Positions 24,006 through 36,400 of a stretch of 64,000 bases of DNA are shown here, in pieces. Source of the DNA: Adenanthera pavonina (Eukaryota > Streptophyta > Magnoliopsida > Fabales > Fabaceae); assembly GCA_026686845.1 (NCBI GenBank), contig JAIVEN010000013.1, positions 10,250,001 through 10,314,000 on the forward strand, read 5' to 3'. The position numbers and the translations under genes were made by a program. Positions within the stretch are counted from its first letter, which is position 1. Each line of letters begins with the position of its first letter. The notes beneath the pieces are model-generated. The model was not told the DNA's origin and searched no databases. It saw nothing but the letters and a program-made list of their open reading frames with translations.

Positions 24006-24063
24006 CTTCCTATGAAGTCACCCATCATAGAATTACTCCAGGTCAAGCATGCTTAACTGAAGA
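24006..24063 (-). other. 5S rRNA-like internal promoter segment
   Basis: On the minus strand: CTTCAGTTAAGCATGCTTGA, then CTGGAGTAATTCTATGATGGGTGAC and TTCATAGGAAG. This follows the A-box to C-box part of plant 5S rRNA (GTTAAGCGTGCTT, GGATGGGTGACC, GGGAAGT). It is diverged and is not a functional 5S gene. It lies in the Cassandra-like LTR. Confidence 0.8.
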
Positions 24064-25017
24064 GTACTTAAGGGATAGACTACCCAAAAGGTAGATGTAC
24101 CTTGTTGGTGTATGTGAACACCCCATTTTGTCCGGGCATTTAGAAAAAAAAACCATAAAAATTGATAAAAAAAGAAAAGCACAAAAATAAAACAAAATCC
24201 CCTTTTAGGGAAATTAATGATTTAATTTCAGGATAAAAATAAATTTTCCAAAAATTCTAAAAATGTTCTTTGAATCCAATTTCTTCCTTATAGAATTTGA
24301 AATCTAAAATTTCAACACAAAAAAAAGAAAGAAAGAAACAAAATAACAAAAAATAAGAATAATAAAAAAGAAAAAATAAAAGAAAATAAAAAAAGAAAAA
24401 AAAGGAACTAAAACTGAAAAAAAAAAAAAGAGAAAAAGAGAAGGTGTTTGGGCCCAAGATGCCACGAGCCCAAATTAAGGGCTCGTGGACTTGGACCCCA
24501 AAGGGACCATAACCTTTAGTACTGCACGCGTGAAAGGACAGGCACGCGTGGAGAAAAGAAACAGGGGCAGCAGACCGAAAAAAAAGCAAGCAGAGGGAGA
24601 CACGTGAACTGGAAAAGCAGAGGAGAGGACCGCAGGAGTGGAACTGAAAAAGAAGAGACAAAGTGGGAGAGAAAGCTGCAGGGAGCCGGAGGCGTGCACG
24701 AGAAAGAAACAGGGGGAGACGTGCACGATTGAAAATGGAGAGGACGCACGCGTAAAGAGAGGGAGGATGATGGAGATAAAAAGGAGAAAGCTGCGGGGAG
24801 ATCAGAACCGAAGGCGTGCACGAGAAAGAAAAGAAGGAGACCAAATCTGAGAACCCGAAAAAACAGAGGAGAGCAACCGCGGCACTAGGGGAGACCGGCA
24901 CGGTGGCAGACCGAAGAGGAAGTACAGTTGAGGAACAGCAGAGGAGGCCGATGGAGACCGAGAAAATGGAAGGAGGCGTAGAGCACTGAAAAAAGAACGG
25001 AGGGAGCCACGGGAATG

Positions 25018-25305
25018 AGGGAAGACGTGGCAAGAGTTTATTTCCAGCAGTTGATCTCCGCCATCGATTTCGGCTACAGTCGTGGTGTTTACCACCGCGA
25101 GCTCAAGCCGGAAAATCTGCTTCTCGACGAAGATGGGAACTTGAAAGGCACTGATCTCGACCTAAGCACGTTGGACGAGCACTTGCACCAAGATGGGTTG
25201 CTTCACACCACTTGTGGTACTCCGGCGTACGTGGCACCGGAGGTAATTGGGAAGAAAGGCTACGACAGCGCCAAAGTCGATATCTGGTCTTGTGGGGCCA
25301 TTCCT
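25018..25305 (+). pseudogene. Captured CIPK/SnRK3-type protein kinase exon fragment
   Basis: A 96-codon open stretch in the sense direction of LTR copy B matches the middle of a plant CBL-interacting (SnRK3) kinase domain. In order: REDVAR.YFQQL, GVYHRELKPENLLLD (catalytic loop), the DFG position, an activation loop with LLHTTCGTPAYVAPEV (APE motif) and DIWSCG (subdomain IX). The catalytic HRD aspartate is glutamate and DFG reads DLD, so it would not be an active kinase. The N-lobe, the rest of the C-lobe and the NAF regulatory domain are missing. It stops abruptly at GGGGCCAT, where sequence of another origin begins. The ATG at 25015 is probably chance. In the family the parent gene would phosphorylate targets in calcium signalling. 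Confidence 0.88.
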
Positions 25306-25880
25306 CCGTGACTCTCAAGGCTCAAAACCAAACCGTGGGATTGGTTTTATAACTTTTGCTAGTGCAGGTAGATTTACTCATGTCATTTGCCAAAAAATTC
25401 CCTCTCATGCTGTGCTTTTAACTGGCTGCATTTCACAAGTTTATAAATATTACCATTTGCTTATCTTCCCCTCTCATTAAAACTACTTCTTGGTAGTTGT
25501 CTTGGATTTTGATAACATTGGCAAAGAAGAAATTTTGTGAGTGGTTCATGAGATGGGCGTTATATCTTTTTGGTAAAATATAAAGGCAATAAGTTAGTAG
25601 TTTGTGCTTTGCTTAAATGTCAGTTGATTAGCTCGATAGTTACATGTGCTGGCCTAAAATGGAGAAAAAGTTGCTGTAATTGTTTTTTCAATGGGCTTGG
25701 GATCCTTTAAAAAATTAAGAGACTTTCATTTGGCGTCCTGGACCCTTTTTTAGCAGTGGACACTGAAGTGACACATTTTTGTCTCCAAATATATGTGCGT
25801 TTGCAGATAATATTGTAAAATTTCCTTATAGAAGTTCAACTGGTCAGGATGATGTTGTTGGAGAAAATAACATTCACTAA
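25306..25880 (+). pseudogene. Captured RRM-type RNA-binding protein fragment with intron
   Basis: Directly after the kinase piece, in another frame, 25306-25367 encodes SKPNRGIGFITFASA, which contains an RNP1-type motif (R-G-x-G-F-I-x-F). It ends in CAG at 25367, followed by GTAGAT. An acceptor TTTGCAG ends at 25806; joining there keeps the frame (D-N-I-V...). The 439-bp AT/T-rich piece 25368-25806 thus looks like a retained intron, so the capture was of genomic DNA rather than mRNA. Only one RNP motif is seen; the parent gene is unknown. The remainder to about 26370 is non-coding, probably further intron sequence. Confidence 0.6.
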
Positions 25881-27491
25881 TTACCACTAGTGTGTACTAG
25901 ACAACAATGTATTTTGGAATCCAGAAGCTATTTTAGCATCTATTAGAAGTCTTGTTTCTACATCTTAGGTCCTTAATCATGTCTTTAAGCAGTCAACATT
26001 GTAATTAGAGTTTAGTGGGTTATAAAGTCATTAAGAATTCATTATGAGAATACCTGATCTTAAATAAAAGAGTTTCTCAAGGAGAATACTAATCCCTTTT
26101 CTATTTCTTTGTTAGCATCACGGGAGTATAAACCAAGTCCAAGAGAAATCAAGGCAAGCACGGGAGCATCGAGCCAAGCATGGAAAATGGAAGCTATCAA
26201 CTTCGAGACAAAAGGGAAGACATGAGAGTTTGCATCTAATCATCTTATGTCTGTGTCTAAGTTGTTTGAGTTTGCACAGTAACACACACCATCCTAGAAT
26301 CATACATGTTTGTACATATTTGGTATAATGGGTATTTTATTTGTTTAAAAAAAATTGGTCACGGAGGTTTTTAGAACTGTTGCAGGCCCCTAAAATAATC
26401 ACACCGTGTGAACCTACGGGGCTACGCGAGTGCATTATAAACATATATTTATAATTGGTCCCGATGACCTTTCCTTTCAAAATATCTTTTTCTCATAAAA
26501 AGTAAATAAGACAATAAAATAATAAAATAAATAAATAAATGATTGGTTCATATAATTACACCACGTGAGTTTTCAGAACCCACGCAGGTATTTAAGTTTA
26601 CGGAGTTATCGCGTGAGATTGCGAATCCATGTGGATATATTAGGTAAATGACTCTTTTTAAGAAAATAATTATATTTCATAAAAAAATAAAAATAAAAAC
26701 AAAAAAATAAATTATAATGATATAACTAGTTTTCAACTTTATTTTAAATGTACAATAAAACGTTGATACCGCGAGGTTTCAAACTTCAGCAGGTGATTCA
26801 GGAATTGGTTTATCGGGCATGACTGCGAGTCTACAACAGATAAATTGATTTTCATATATAAAAAAAAAATTTTCAAAAGAATAAAAATAAAAATACAATG
26901 GTTAAAAATCAAATAAGTGCCTTTTCAAAAATAAAATAAAAATAACAAAAGAAACATTTTCAAAGCGAAATAAAATAAGAGTAAGTAAATGGAATTAAGT
27001 TATCTTTTACAAATTAAAACACACTAACTCAATTCTAGAAAATTGTTTTGTTCGCAAAGGGGTAAATTATTTTCAATCAACTTTCTCTTATTACAAAATT
27101 ATACAAAAATTTTTAAAATTAAAAAATATCAACTAACTGACACGCATTTTTAGTCCCGAACTACGTGGGCTTTGATCCCCATCGCGGGGTACGTAGGCCC
27201 CAGGCTCTGATCCTGGGTCAAGTCCGCCTTTGTAAATAAATAAATATTTCCTGATTTATTTGGTGTTTTTTCTCTTAATTTAATAAATGTTTTCCCAATT
27301 TATTTTCTCAATTCCTTTTTCCTTATTTTGCCTAAATATCCTTAATTTTAATTTAATTTATTTTCTTTATTTTGTTTTCCAAACTTTCTTAATTTCTTTT
27401 TTCTCTACCCATTTTCTTGCATGTGATTTATAAAAGGAAAACCAAAATATATTTTTAAGCCATATTAATTTACACAATCAATGTAAGATAA

Positions 27492-27507
27492 CCGTTCCTA
27501 GGAACGG
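27492..27507. repeat. Perfect 16-bp palindrome in LTR copy B
   Basis: CCGTTCCTAGGAACGG, identical to the palindrome of copy A at 11499-11514. Confidence 0.9.
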
Positions 27508-27929
27508 GTGTTGTGGGGTGCCTAACACCTTCCCCACGCACAATCGACTCCCGAATCCAACTCTAGATAAGCAGACCATCCTTTCCTCTTTAATTTGGTT
27601 TCCCAAGATTTTTCCTCAAAATTTTGGTGGCGACTCCTCACAAGTCGGTTTTCACTCGAAAACCAGATTTGTTCTCTTTTTCCTTTCGTCGCATTTTTCC
27701 GGGTGCGACAGTGTAGGTAGTACCTATCAATTTCTTTAAGCTATCATTTAACCGTATAGTCTTATACATATATAGTCTCTGGATCTCTCTCATTCAGGTA
27801 TACATTCAATTCATTCATATGCCCCTCCCACTTAGAAGCCTGCCAGGAGCCGCTCCTTGTTCGTGCCTTATCACTTTATCTCACCTCATTTTCTTGCACC
27901 AGCGATCACTCCCCGCCCTCATCAGTGCC

Positions 27930-28030
27930 CGGACGTGGGAGACAGAAAAATCCATGTGAAGGAAGTATCCAAAGATCTTTGCTTGAGGAGTTAAAATTTC
28001 GAGGACGAAATTTTTATAAGGAGGGGAGAG
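27930..28030 (+). pseudogene. 3' end of gypsy pol and polypurine tract
   Basis: One frame gives TWETEKSM, a stop, then RKYPKIFA and a stop, the usual carboxy-terminal end of gypsy integrase/pol (W-E-x-E...M-x-x-x-Y-P-x-L-F). It is followed by TTCGAGGACGAAATTTTT and the polypurine tract AAGGAGGGGAGAG (28018-28030) directly before the LTR. Everything upstream in pol is missing, cut off near the Cassandra-like LTR. Confidence 0.8.
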
Positions 28031-30591
28031 TATATCACCCCTCATGATATCTTTTTTGGCATTGTGTGCAACACCGGAGGAAACAGGAGGAAGGAAGGTT
28101 CAAGTGGGCCACACCGCGATGAAAAGCAGGGCCGCCACAACAAGAGCGAGTCCAGTGGCTCTTTCCGGCTGAAAACATGGTGGTGCCATAGCGAGCTACT
28201 CTAGAGCCGCAGCAGGAGTCGAGTTTCTAGGTTAAATCAAAAATATTTTAGTCAGTCGGACGCAAAGGAAAGAAAGAAAACGGAGGGAGCGATGAGGAAT
28301 TTTGCTAGGGTTTGCTATTTTTGACCAATGGGAGTTGTTTTCAGCCTCTGGAAGCTTGGATCTTGGTTGGTAAGTGATCCATACTCCTCCCTTTCCATTT
28401 TCTTCGGTTGAAACTTGGGGTTTTTAGGTTATGTGTTGGGATTTCCGATTTTGGATGAAATCCACCGATTGAAATGGATAAAATAGAGTTAGAGAAGTAT
28501 GTTTTGGTGTTCTTGTTACTTGGGTGTGAGTTTTGAAAGGATTATGTATAATTTGAGTTTAACCCTAGGTTGTTCTTGGTTATGGCTCTTGGGAATCCGA
28601 AGTTTATGGAATTGTTTGGTGTTTGAATGGTCTCTGAGAGCTTATTAATGCATGAATATGGGATTGAAAGCTTGGGTTAGACTAAATTGGTTGAATTGTG
28701 ATATTTGGTTTAATGGTATATGTTGTTAATTGAGGAATTATGTCATGGTGAAGGTTGTTTGGTAGACCGAGAGGGGTTCGAGTGTATTGGACGACTCAAG
28801 AAGTTCGTGGAATCCGCGTATGTGGTATTGATACTTGAGGTAATCGGGTGTTTTATTGTATTGTATTGTTTGTATTGTATGACATTACGTATATTTGTAC
28901 ATATATGCATGTTCCTTTCATACCACAATATAGATGTGTTTGTGTGTACTATTTTCTATATATATATATATCGTGGTATACACAAAGCTAAATGATTATT
29001 ATGATTATGATGATGATGATTATGACTATGATGATGATATTGATATAATATGGCATGATGCATAGCATGACATTAAGATCATGATAATGATGATGATTAT
29101 ATGATAATACATGAGTATCACCACATAACATTGTGAGATTATGATATACGGTGGATTGGGTGGTGATGAGGATATAATATATGATGATATATGTTAGGAA
29201 GGATAAGGATGGAATATATATGTTAGAGAGGATAAGGATGAAATATATATGTTAGGGAGGATAAAGATGAGGATCCCTACGGTTAAATCTCCTCCTATGG
29301 CCAGGAGGGAAGAGGCGTACAGTGGACTGCACCTTCCCTAAATCGCTGCCAATTCATGGTAGGAAAGGGAAAGGAAAGCCACAATCTGAACATTAATGTT
29401 ACCTATGGCTGGATGCACTAATGGGAGGTGAGCTTGGTGATGTCCTGAAATCAATCTTCACCGACTGTTGGAAGGAAATTACCTATATGAAATGTCTTGT
29501 TATGACGATAGCCCATGATTCTAGCTGTGTGTGAGGGAGACATACATTCCATTCATTTCATATTACATTCATGGATTGTATAAGTTATATATATATATAT
29601 GTGTGTGTGTGTGGTTGTTTCTGGTTACTGAGATACTGTCTCATATCCATCTCCCATGAACTAACCTTTCAGGTGACGATTCTGGCACTAGTCCAAGAAG
29701 ACGCAAGAGTAGCATCGGACGTGAGAATATTAGGTCTTAGTAGATTTTGTGTAATATGGATATATATCTTGTGCCAAGTAGAATATGAGGTTTGTAAAGG
29801 ATGTATGACATGGATAAGGATTATTATGAATGGATAGTTGTATGTATGTTTGGATATGTATGTGATGTGTATGTTGTATAATGGTGTTTGCATGGTTTGT
29901 ATGTTGGGATGTCAGTAGGGTGGTGTTTGCGAGCCCAAAGTGGTTTTGGGCCTCATTGGTGTGTTTTAGGACCTGTAACCTGATTTGTCTAATGGGGTTT
30001 AAGGGGGCCAAATCTCAGAGGAGTGGTTCCTTTGAGATGAAACCTCTTTAGACAAGTTGATTTGAGGGGTTTGTACCTGTATGAATGGTCTTTGAGTGAC
30101 CATTTATCTTTGGTAGCAATTGGAGGTTGTTAGTGGTGAGTTTTGGTCAATAGGTGGCCAAAAGAGTGTTAGGAGTCTAGAATCTCCATACGGAATTGTA
30201 TTGAGATAAAATGGTGTTTTTGGATAGATTGGACCTAGATTGACTTGTAGGAGTTGGAATCAAGTCAATCGGAAGTCAGAACATAAAGTTATACGCGTCG
30301 GGAATTCGCTCCGGTGGTTGAAGTTTGCTGGTTAGAAAACCAACAGGGGGCGCCGTGACCCCAGAAAGCAGGTCGTGGCACCATGAAGTCCAGTAGCAAT
30401 GTAAAACAGGGGAGGTCTGGGGCCGCGGTAGTACTGTAGCGGCCGCGACCCCAGCCTAGTTTCCAGTGTTGTTTGGTTTGTTTCCGCTGCTTTGAAGTTT
30501 TGAGAAGTTGTTTTAAAATATTTGAGTTGTGTTTGGTTGGTTTTTGAAAGTTTTGGTTAAGTCTGGAGGTGTTTGAGAGTCGGCTGTTGCA
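28031..30591 (+). mobile_element. 3' LTR (2.56 kb) of the same gypsy family
   Basis: Starts TATATCACCCCTCATGATAT (decayed TGTAACACC...) right after the polypurine tract and ends GGCTGTTGCA at 30591. It is collinear with the solo LTR at 15948-18402 throughout, including the GTAAGTG donor-like site (28370), GAT-rich and TA/GT repeats (28990-29110, 29588-29612) and the GGGCGCCGTG/GCGGCCGCG-rich 3' part. Sequence after the end is CCTCAAAC. With only a pol stub upstream it is the remnant of a truncated element. Confidence 0.87.
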
Positions 30592-30596
30592 CCTCA

Positions 30597-31344
30597 AACA
30601 TACACAAATACCTTCCCCTTTCCCTCACCTTTTTTTCTGTTTCTTTAAACCCTTTTTCCATATAACAAATGCAGCCTAATTATTTCAACTAATTAGGAAT
30701 GAATTCACCTCAAAAATTATATTGTACTTATTTTCTTAAATTTTTATTTGAATCTCATCTTATTATTATAGATTGTTTTTATATTTTTTATATAATATTT
30801 TAATTTTATTAAAATATATATTAATTTGATTGTGACTAGTTCACTCTTACATCAATATCTTTGCACGACTTGGTTACAATTTGAAACCATTATATTCTCA
30901 GACCATTAGTGCCTGTTTGATATCCCGTCCAGAACCACGTATCAAGATAAAAATGAGTTTAGTGCATTTTCTCGCATGTTTGGCTCGGTCTTTGTGTTGC
31001 TCTGAAAACTGATTTTGATATCAAAACCTTGTTCTTGCACAAGCAGCTCTCACCTTACTTCTCCATTGTACTTCTCCATTGCTTCAATTATTGCTTACCA
31101 TTGGAAGAGTTTTTATATTTTGCAACAAAGCTTTCCCTCTCGCCCTTGGAAGAAAATATCCCTCATATTTGACCCTAGAGACAATCTTGCCTTCTGTCAT
31201 GGTGGATTTGATGGCAAGCATGAAGATTTTGCAAATCTTGGATTGAAAAGAAAAGGTAGAAGAATGAGTTGCAAATGTCTGGAGAGAAAAATGTGGCCGA
31301 CGAGGAGAGAGAGAGAAAATGGAAGGAGAAGAGAAAAAAGGTTA
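30597..31344. other. Non-coding stretch
   Basis: AT-rich. An open frame running into 31015-31395 has no protein-like features. A GTGCCTGTTTGATA motif at 30909 resembles a MITE terminus, but no partner is clear. Confidence 0.45.
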
Positions 31345-32168
31345 AAGGCCATGTTTGGTTGTCAGAAAATGGTTCAAGTAGGCTCAAGTAGATGACATGT
31401 AAAACAATAAAAATAAAGACAAATATAAATGAATAAATAAAAATAAGAAATAATTAAAAACTTGGGAAAAAATTTTTCATAAAATTCCCTCAATCTAATA
31501 ACTAAAATATCATTTCAAAATTTCAATCTCCATGGATAATGACCTACAAGAAAATGTTACAATAGATTGATTATATTTTTAATTAAACAAAATGCAATAT
31601 AAATCAAATTAAATTTTGATCCAAACACATTAAATTAATTGCAGGATGAAATTTAAATTTAATTTAGAGGAAAATTATGAGACAAAATAATAATAAAAAT
31701 AAGGGAAATAAAATACTAGGAAATAAATTTTTAATATTGAAAATTATTTTATTTCATAACATTGAAAATTATTAAATTATTAAATAAAATAAAATAAAAT
31801 AATTATTAAATAAGATCATATTGTACAATCTATGCTGTATAATTAGTCATGTAATATTATCAATCTTATTTTTAATAGTTTAATTTTAGAATTTTTATTT
31901 ATTTTAGACAAATATACACATATATATTTATTAAATATGTATTGGACAAAAGAATTTATCTATTAAAAGTTGACAAAAAATTATATACCCATATATAACT
32001 ACTTTTGGTTAAAATCATTCAAACATAACCACTTTTGTCAAAACTAATTTTTAAATAAATTATCCAAATACAAACACAGTAGTATAAAATCAATTTTTAT
32101 CATAATCACGTTACAAAATCAATTTTATCAAAACTTATTTTTTACAAACTGAAAATCAAACATGCCAT
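31345..32168. mobile_element. Candidate MITE-like element with 22-bp terminal inverted repeats
   Basis: The left end AAAGGCCATGTTTGGTTGTC and right end read in reverse AAATGGCATGTTTGATTTTC agree at 18 of 22 positions over the full repeat. The interior is AT-rich and non-coding. No clean target duplication (TTA against TTC or TTT), so the class (PIF-like by its GGCATGTTTGG end) is tentative. Confidence 0.4.
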
Positions 32169-33485
32169 TTTCCACAAGCTTCAAGAAAGGAGTTTTCTTG
32201 TTGGCGTTAGGATGAACGCGGCTTAAATATTACAGTTTTTGTCAAACGCAATTTTGTTAGCTTTTTCTATTTTTTCCTGCTTTTCTCTCATGCATCCTTT
32301 TATTGGGCGAATTTTACTTTTTTTTTCGGCCTCAGGGTTAATTTCACTATATCCTTTCCTTTTTTTTTTTGGGCCAAATTTCACTAAATCCTTTCATAAT
32401 TTGCAATATGAGCATCTTTAATAAATTTATGCATGATATGGGCTATGATGTGACAAAGTTGTCACATAGGTTAAAGACTATTGGTCTCAATTTGTGCATA
32501 TAATTAAAATCATTCTTGACAACACCAGCCCTAAAGTTTTTTAAAAACCCAAATAAGATACATGGGCTATGTATTTGGGAAAAAAATTGAAGCCTAAGAT
32601 ATATATATATATCTATACACATATAAATAAACCTCCTCAAAATGAGACTGATTCTAAAAATTAAGCCCAATAATGATAAAAATTACATTGATATAAATGC
32701 ATTCTAAATAAAAAAAAAAAGTAATTCAATTACACGATTAAAAAAATGCTCCAAATATAAGATTCCATTCACTAATGGCACTTATTTCGAGTGACTAGTA
32801 AGAATCGAATCATATCCTTAATTAAAAAAAAAACAAAGAATTCCAAACATATTCTAAATCAGCAAACATCAGTCCACAATTTAAAAAGCATTCTGTAACT
32901 CCGCCGGCTTGAAGTCACTAATCGAGTTTACATATTGAAAAGACAAACACGAAAAGCAACACACGCACACAGAGAGAGTAGACTTCCTGTCGCTTTATAT
33001 AATTTTTAATACTAATGTGACTAATATACATTTATTATATTTTAATAAAATCTTTATCTTTATCGTCTCGGATAAAAAATAAAATATTAATCAAGAAAAA
33101 TATAAATAATTATATTAAAAATCTAGCCATTCATCACTTTAATTTTTTTGGGGCCGTACACAAGGTGGTTTTTTTTTTACCATCTACACAAGGTAGTTGA
33201 AAAATACGAAATCTCAGCTTAGTACAAATGAAATTATTTGAAATCCGTTATTCATTGACGATTGTAAATGAATTGTAATGTCCTAAAACTATGTTGTAAG
33301 AAAAGCATAATATAGTTGTAAAAATTGAAAGCCGATTGGCAAACTATTTAGAATATATTATTCCGAAAAAAGGTAATGAATTGTAAAATTCTGAAGTTAA
33401 GTTTAAAAAAAATATATGCAATGTAGTTGTAAAACATAGAAACTCAATAAAAAAAATCATTTACAATTTAATTACAATTCTCTCT
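32169..33485. other. AT-rich non-coding stretch
   Basis: Short (AT)n at about 32601-32612. No supported gene or RNA. Confidence 0.5.
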
Positions 33486-33493
33486 CAGGATCA

Positions 33494-36400
33494 ATGTTTT
33501 AAAAATCGGACTGGATCTTGAACCGGAAATATTGTCGGGTCACGGTTTTCATGGTTCAACTGATTGGACTGGCGGTCGAACCGGTGATGTAATAATTACA
33601 TCAAAAATGATATTATATATATAATAAAATGAATATAAGAAATAAAAACACATCTTCTAAAATAAAATGTCAACATAATAACACCAAAAATAAATATTAA
33701 TAACTAATAACACTATATGATCACACAATTATAAATGTCTACATAATTCAAATGGAATTTTTTATTTCTAAGGATAACTTTATGACTTGTCAAATGCCGG
33801 TGGATCTTGATCAAACCAAGCATGGGTTTCCTAAAAAGGATCTGCACTATAACTGTTAACATCTTCTTGGGGAAATGAATCCAAATCAAGCCCTCCAACA
33901 CTTTCACCCTCGACGTCATTACTTCTTTTTTGATATTCTTCACAAAGTAGTAGTATAAACCAAATTAATAAGTAACTTTGAATAAAAGTTAAAGAAAAAA
34001 ATAACATAACTAAAAACATCCAACCTGCATCTTGAGAAATAACTTTTGGTATTATTGTCTCATCATAAAGTATGGCTTCTTCTATCTCATGATATTGAAG
34101 TGAAGGCGACTCATCATCTTCCATAATCCAAGACTCAATGTTATCAATGCTTTCATAATCAATAGGATCAAAAGATCTTTTCTTGTTAACAACTCTAAAA
34201 CACATGACAATGCAAAAGTATAAGAACTCATTTAATTAAACTTATGGTATATACAAATTTAAATAAAGGCTAAAGCTTAGGATAATATACCTATTCTTCA
34301 AACGAAAATTGTAGTGAACAAATACAAGATCATTTAACATTTTATGCTTCAACCTATTCCTTTTCTTAGAATGTATTCTTTCAAAAACACTCCAATTCCT
34401 TTCACAACCTGATGAAGAAAAAGTTTGGCTTAAAAGTCTTATAGCCAATTGTTTAACAGTTGGAGCACTATCCCCAAAATATTTCCACCATTCATCTATC
34501 ATATTAAACATAAAAATCAAGATAAATATTGGCAAGTAGGAACCATTATATATCCTAGAAATTATATCATAGGAAATATTAAAGATAAAACTTTACCGGG
34601 CCGCATAGTTTTTGAAGATTGAAGAGCTAATGGACGACTGAAGTTTTCAAATTTATCTTGGTAAAGCGTGCTTTCTTGCAAGAACTTGGTCTTATTAGGA
34701 GTCACTTTCTTCTCTAAAACATCAAGAAATCCTCCCGTAACCTCTGGTTTTTTGGGAAAGTTTTGCTTATCATAAAAAAATGAAGGATTTAAGAAATAAG
34801 CTGCTGCATGAATCTTTTGGCGAAGTTGACTATCCCACCTTCTCTTGATAATTCTTGTATAAGGCATGTACAAAGATTTTTTGTTCATGAAAGTACTCTT
34901 TATAGCTTTCCTTGCCCTATTCATGCCAGCATCAACAATTCTCACCATCCTTATAAGTAGTGCAACAATTTGGACCACAATTTTACAATCATTCCAAACT
35001 TTGTTGTCTAACACAATCACTGTCACATCCTTTGCCTTTTGATCTTTAGAATATCTACACTATAAATGTCTTGCTAGTTACCAAGGCTTGTAAATCATGC
35101 TTGTGCTCATAAATGCTTTTCAAAGTAATAAAAGTAGTAGCAAACCGTGTTGGCCCTGGGCGGATGATTTCTATCCAATCTTCTGTTTTCCTTAACCAAG
35201 CAAGTAAAAATGCATGATTGTAAACAAATTTTGAAATCATAGATGCACGGGTTGCTAAGCTAGTGACAATCTACATTTTGCCAATGTCTCCTAAAATCAA
35301 ATTTAAGTAATGTTCAACACAAGGAGACCAAAAAATAGAAGGAAACTTCTCATTTAATAACCTTCCAGCAGGTTTATAATTAGATGCATTATCAGTTACT
35401 ATGTGAACAACATTACGTGCACCAGTAAAGTCAACCATGTCCATGAACAAGTTGAAAAGATTTTGGGCATCTTTAACAATGTCTGAGGCATCAACAGATT
35501 TAATGAAACAATAGACAAGAAAATTAATCAATTGCCTATTTGCTTGATCTTGCCAACCATTCGCCATGATTGTACAACCAGTCTCTTCCCAAAAGCTTCT
35601 ATATTGATCAACTACTAACTTAACTTTATTTTTTATGTCTTGCAATAGTTTGGTTCTTATGGCATGGTAAGTTGGTGCTTTATAACCATGGCCAATAGCT
35701 GCAATAGCATCTATCATAGGTTGAAAGTAAACTGAATTCACAGCATTTGTTGGGATACAACAATCATATAACCACCTAGCAATACATTTGTCAGCTCTAA
35801 TCAAAGCTTCTTTACCTGTTAATGCACTTCTTATTCCTGGCTATGCTCCTGGGATTGTTCTTGGGGCGAAGAAGTTTCCTATATCTCCATCTACCTTTCT
35901 TTTTCCAAGTTTAGATGAATTTGGAGTTTGAACATTCAATTCCTAGCTTTCCATTGCTAGAGATTGCAAAGGAAGAACTTCTTGCATATTTGGAGCATCA
36001 CCTTCATTTGGTTGGACACCAGGGCCATATGGATTGTCCTCTTCCCTTTTATCTTGTTTCTTATTTTTCTTTTCTTCAATCTCTTTAAGATTTCCTTCCA
36101 ATTGGCAACAAACATCACGAGGGACCTTTTTACAACTGATTGCATCTCCTTTTTTTTCCAGCAAGGTGCTGTTTCATTCTATGTTTTAAGCGAGGTTTGC
36201 CACCGGGAGCTTTGTTTAGTACTTGAAGACAATGCTCCCATGTAGGATCTGACTTTGATCTAATAGATTGTGTGGATGCAGAGTGGATCCTTGTTCAAAT
36301 GACATTTTCTAAAATACAAGAGTATCAATTTCAGCATTAGACAAGATATAGCAAACACAAAGCATGTCCGGAACAGATGTTTGGACCCTATTGACTCTTT

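Larger units (their letters stand above)
24113..27710 (+). mobile_element. Solo long LTR, Tat/Ogre-like (copy B), with captured host sequence
   Basis: Starts TGTGAACACCCCATTTTGTC and ends CCGGGTGCGACA, with perfect 5-bp target duplication GTGTA at 24108-24112 and 27711-27715; 3,598 bp, opposite orientation to copy A. Shared blocks include the GCCACGAGCCCAA..GGGCTCGTGGAC segment (about 24455-24490), the region from about 26380 (CACGTGAGTTTTC, TATCGCGTGAGATTG) and the 3' boxes near 27180-27700. Between about 25012 and 26370 it has pieces of host genes in place of the leader/TATA region of copy A. It sits inside the Cassandra-like LTR. Confidence 0.92.
23914..27883 (+). mobile_element. Cassandra-like LTR (5S rRNA-bearing), split by LTR copy B
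   Basis: Left part 23914-24112 starts TGTAACGTCCGACCG and contains a 5S rRNA-like segment. The right part resumes at 27716 with GGTAGTACCTATCAATTTC. Removing the inserted LTR and one GTGTA copy restores about 367 bp. Candidate 5-bp target duplication CCTCA lies at 23909-23913 and 27884-27888, just after a terminal CA. The same pentamer also occurs at 27917 and 30592, so the right boundary is uncertain. Non-autonomous elements whose LTRs carry 5S sequence are the Cassandra TRIMs. Only one LTR is seen. Confidence 0.72.

Noticed and set aside
24006..24063. A genuine 5S rRNA gene
   Set aside because: Only part of the 5S is similar, with several changes in the A and C boxes; it sits in an LTR rather than a 5S array.
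24257..25033. Long open frame (258 codons) on the minus strand
   Set aside because: Same low-complexity antisense artefact in LTR copy B.
25015..25311. A functional CIPK gene
   Set aside because: Only the middle of the kinase domain is present, with catalytic residues altered and an abrupt join to other sequence.
31015..31395. 126-codon plus-strand frame
   Set aside because: No recognisable domain; its end crosses a candidate MITE terminus and composition turns to Arg/Lys low complexity.
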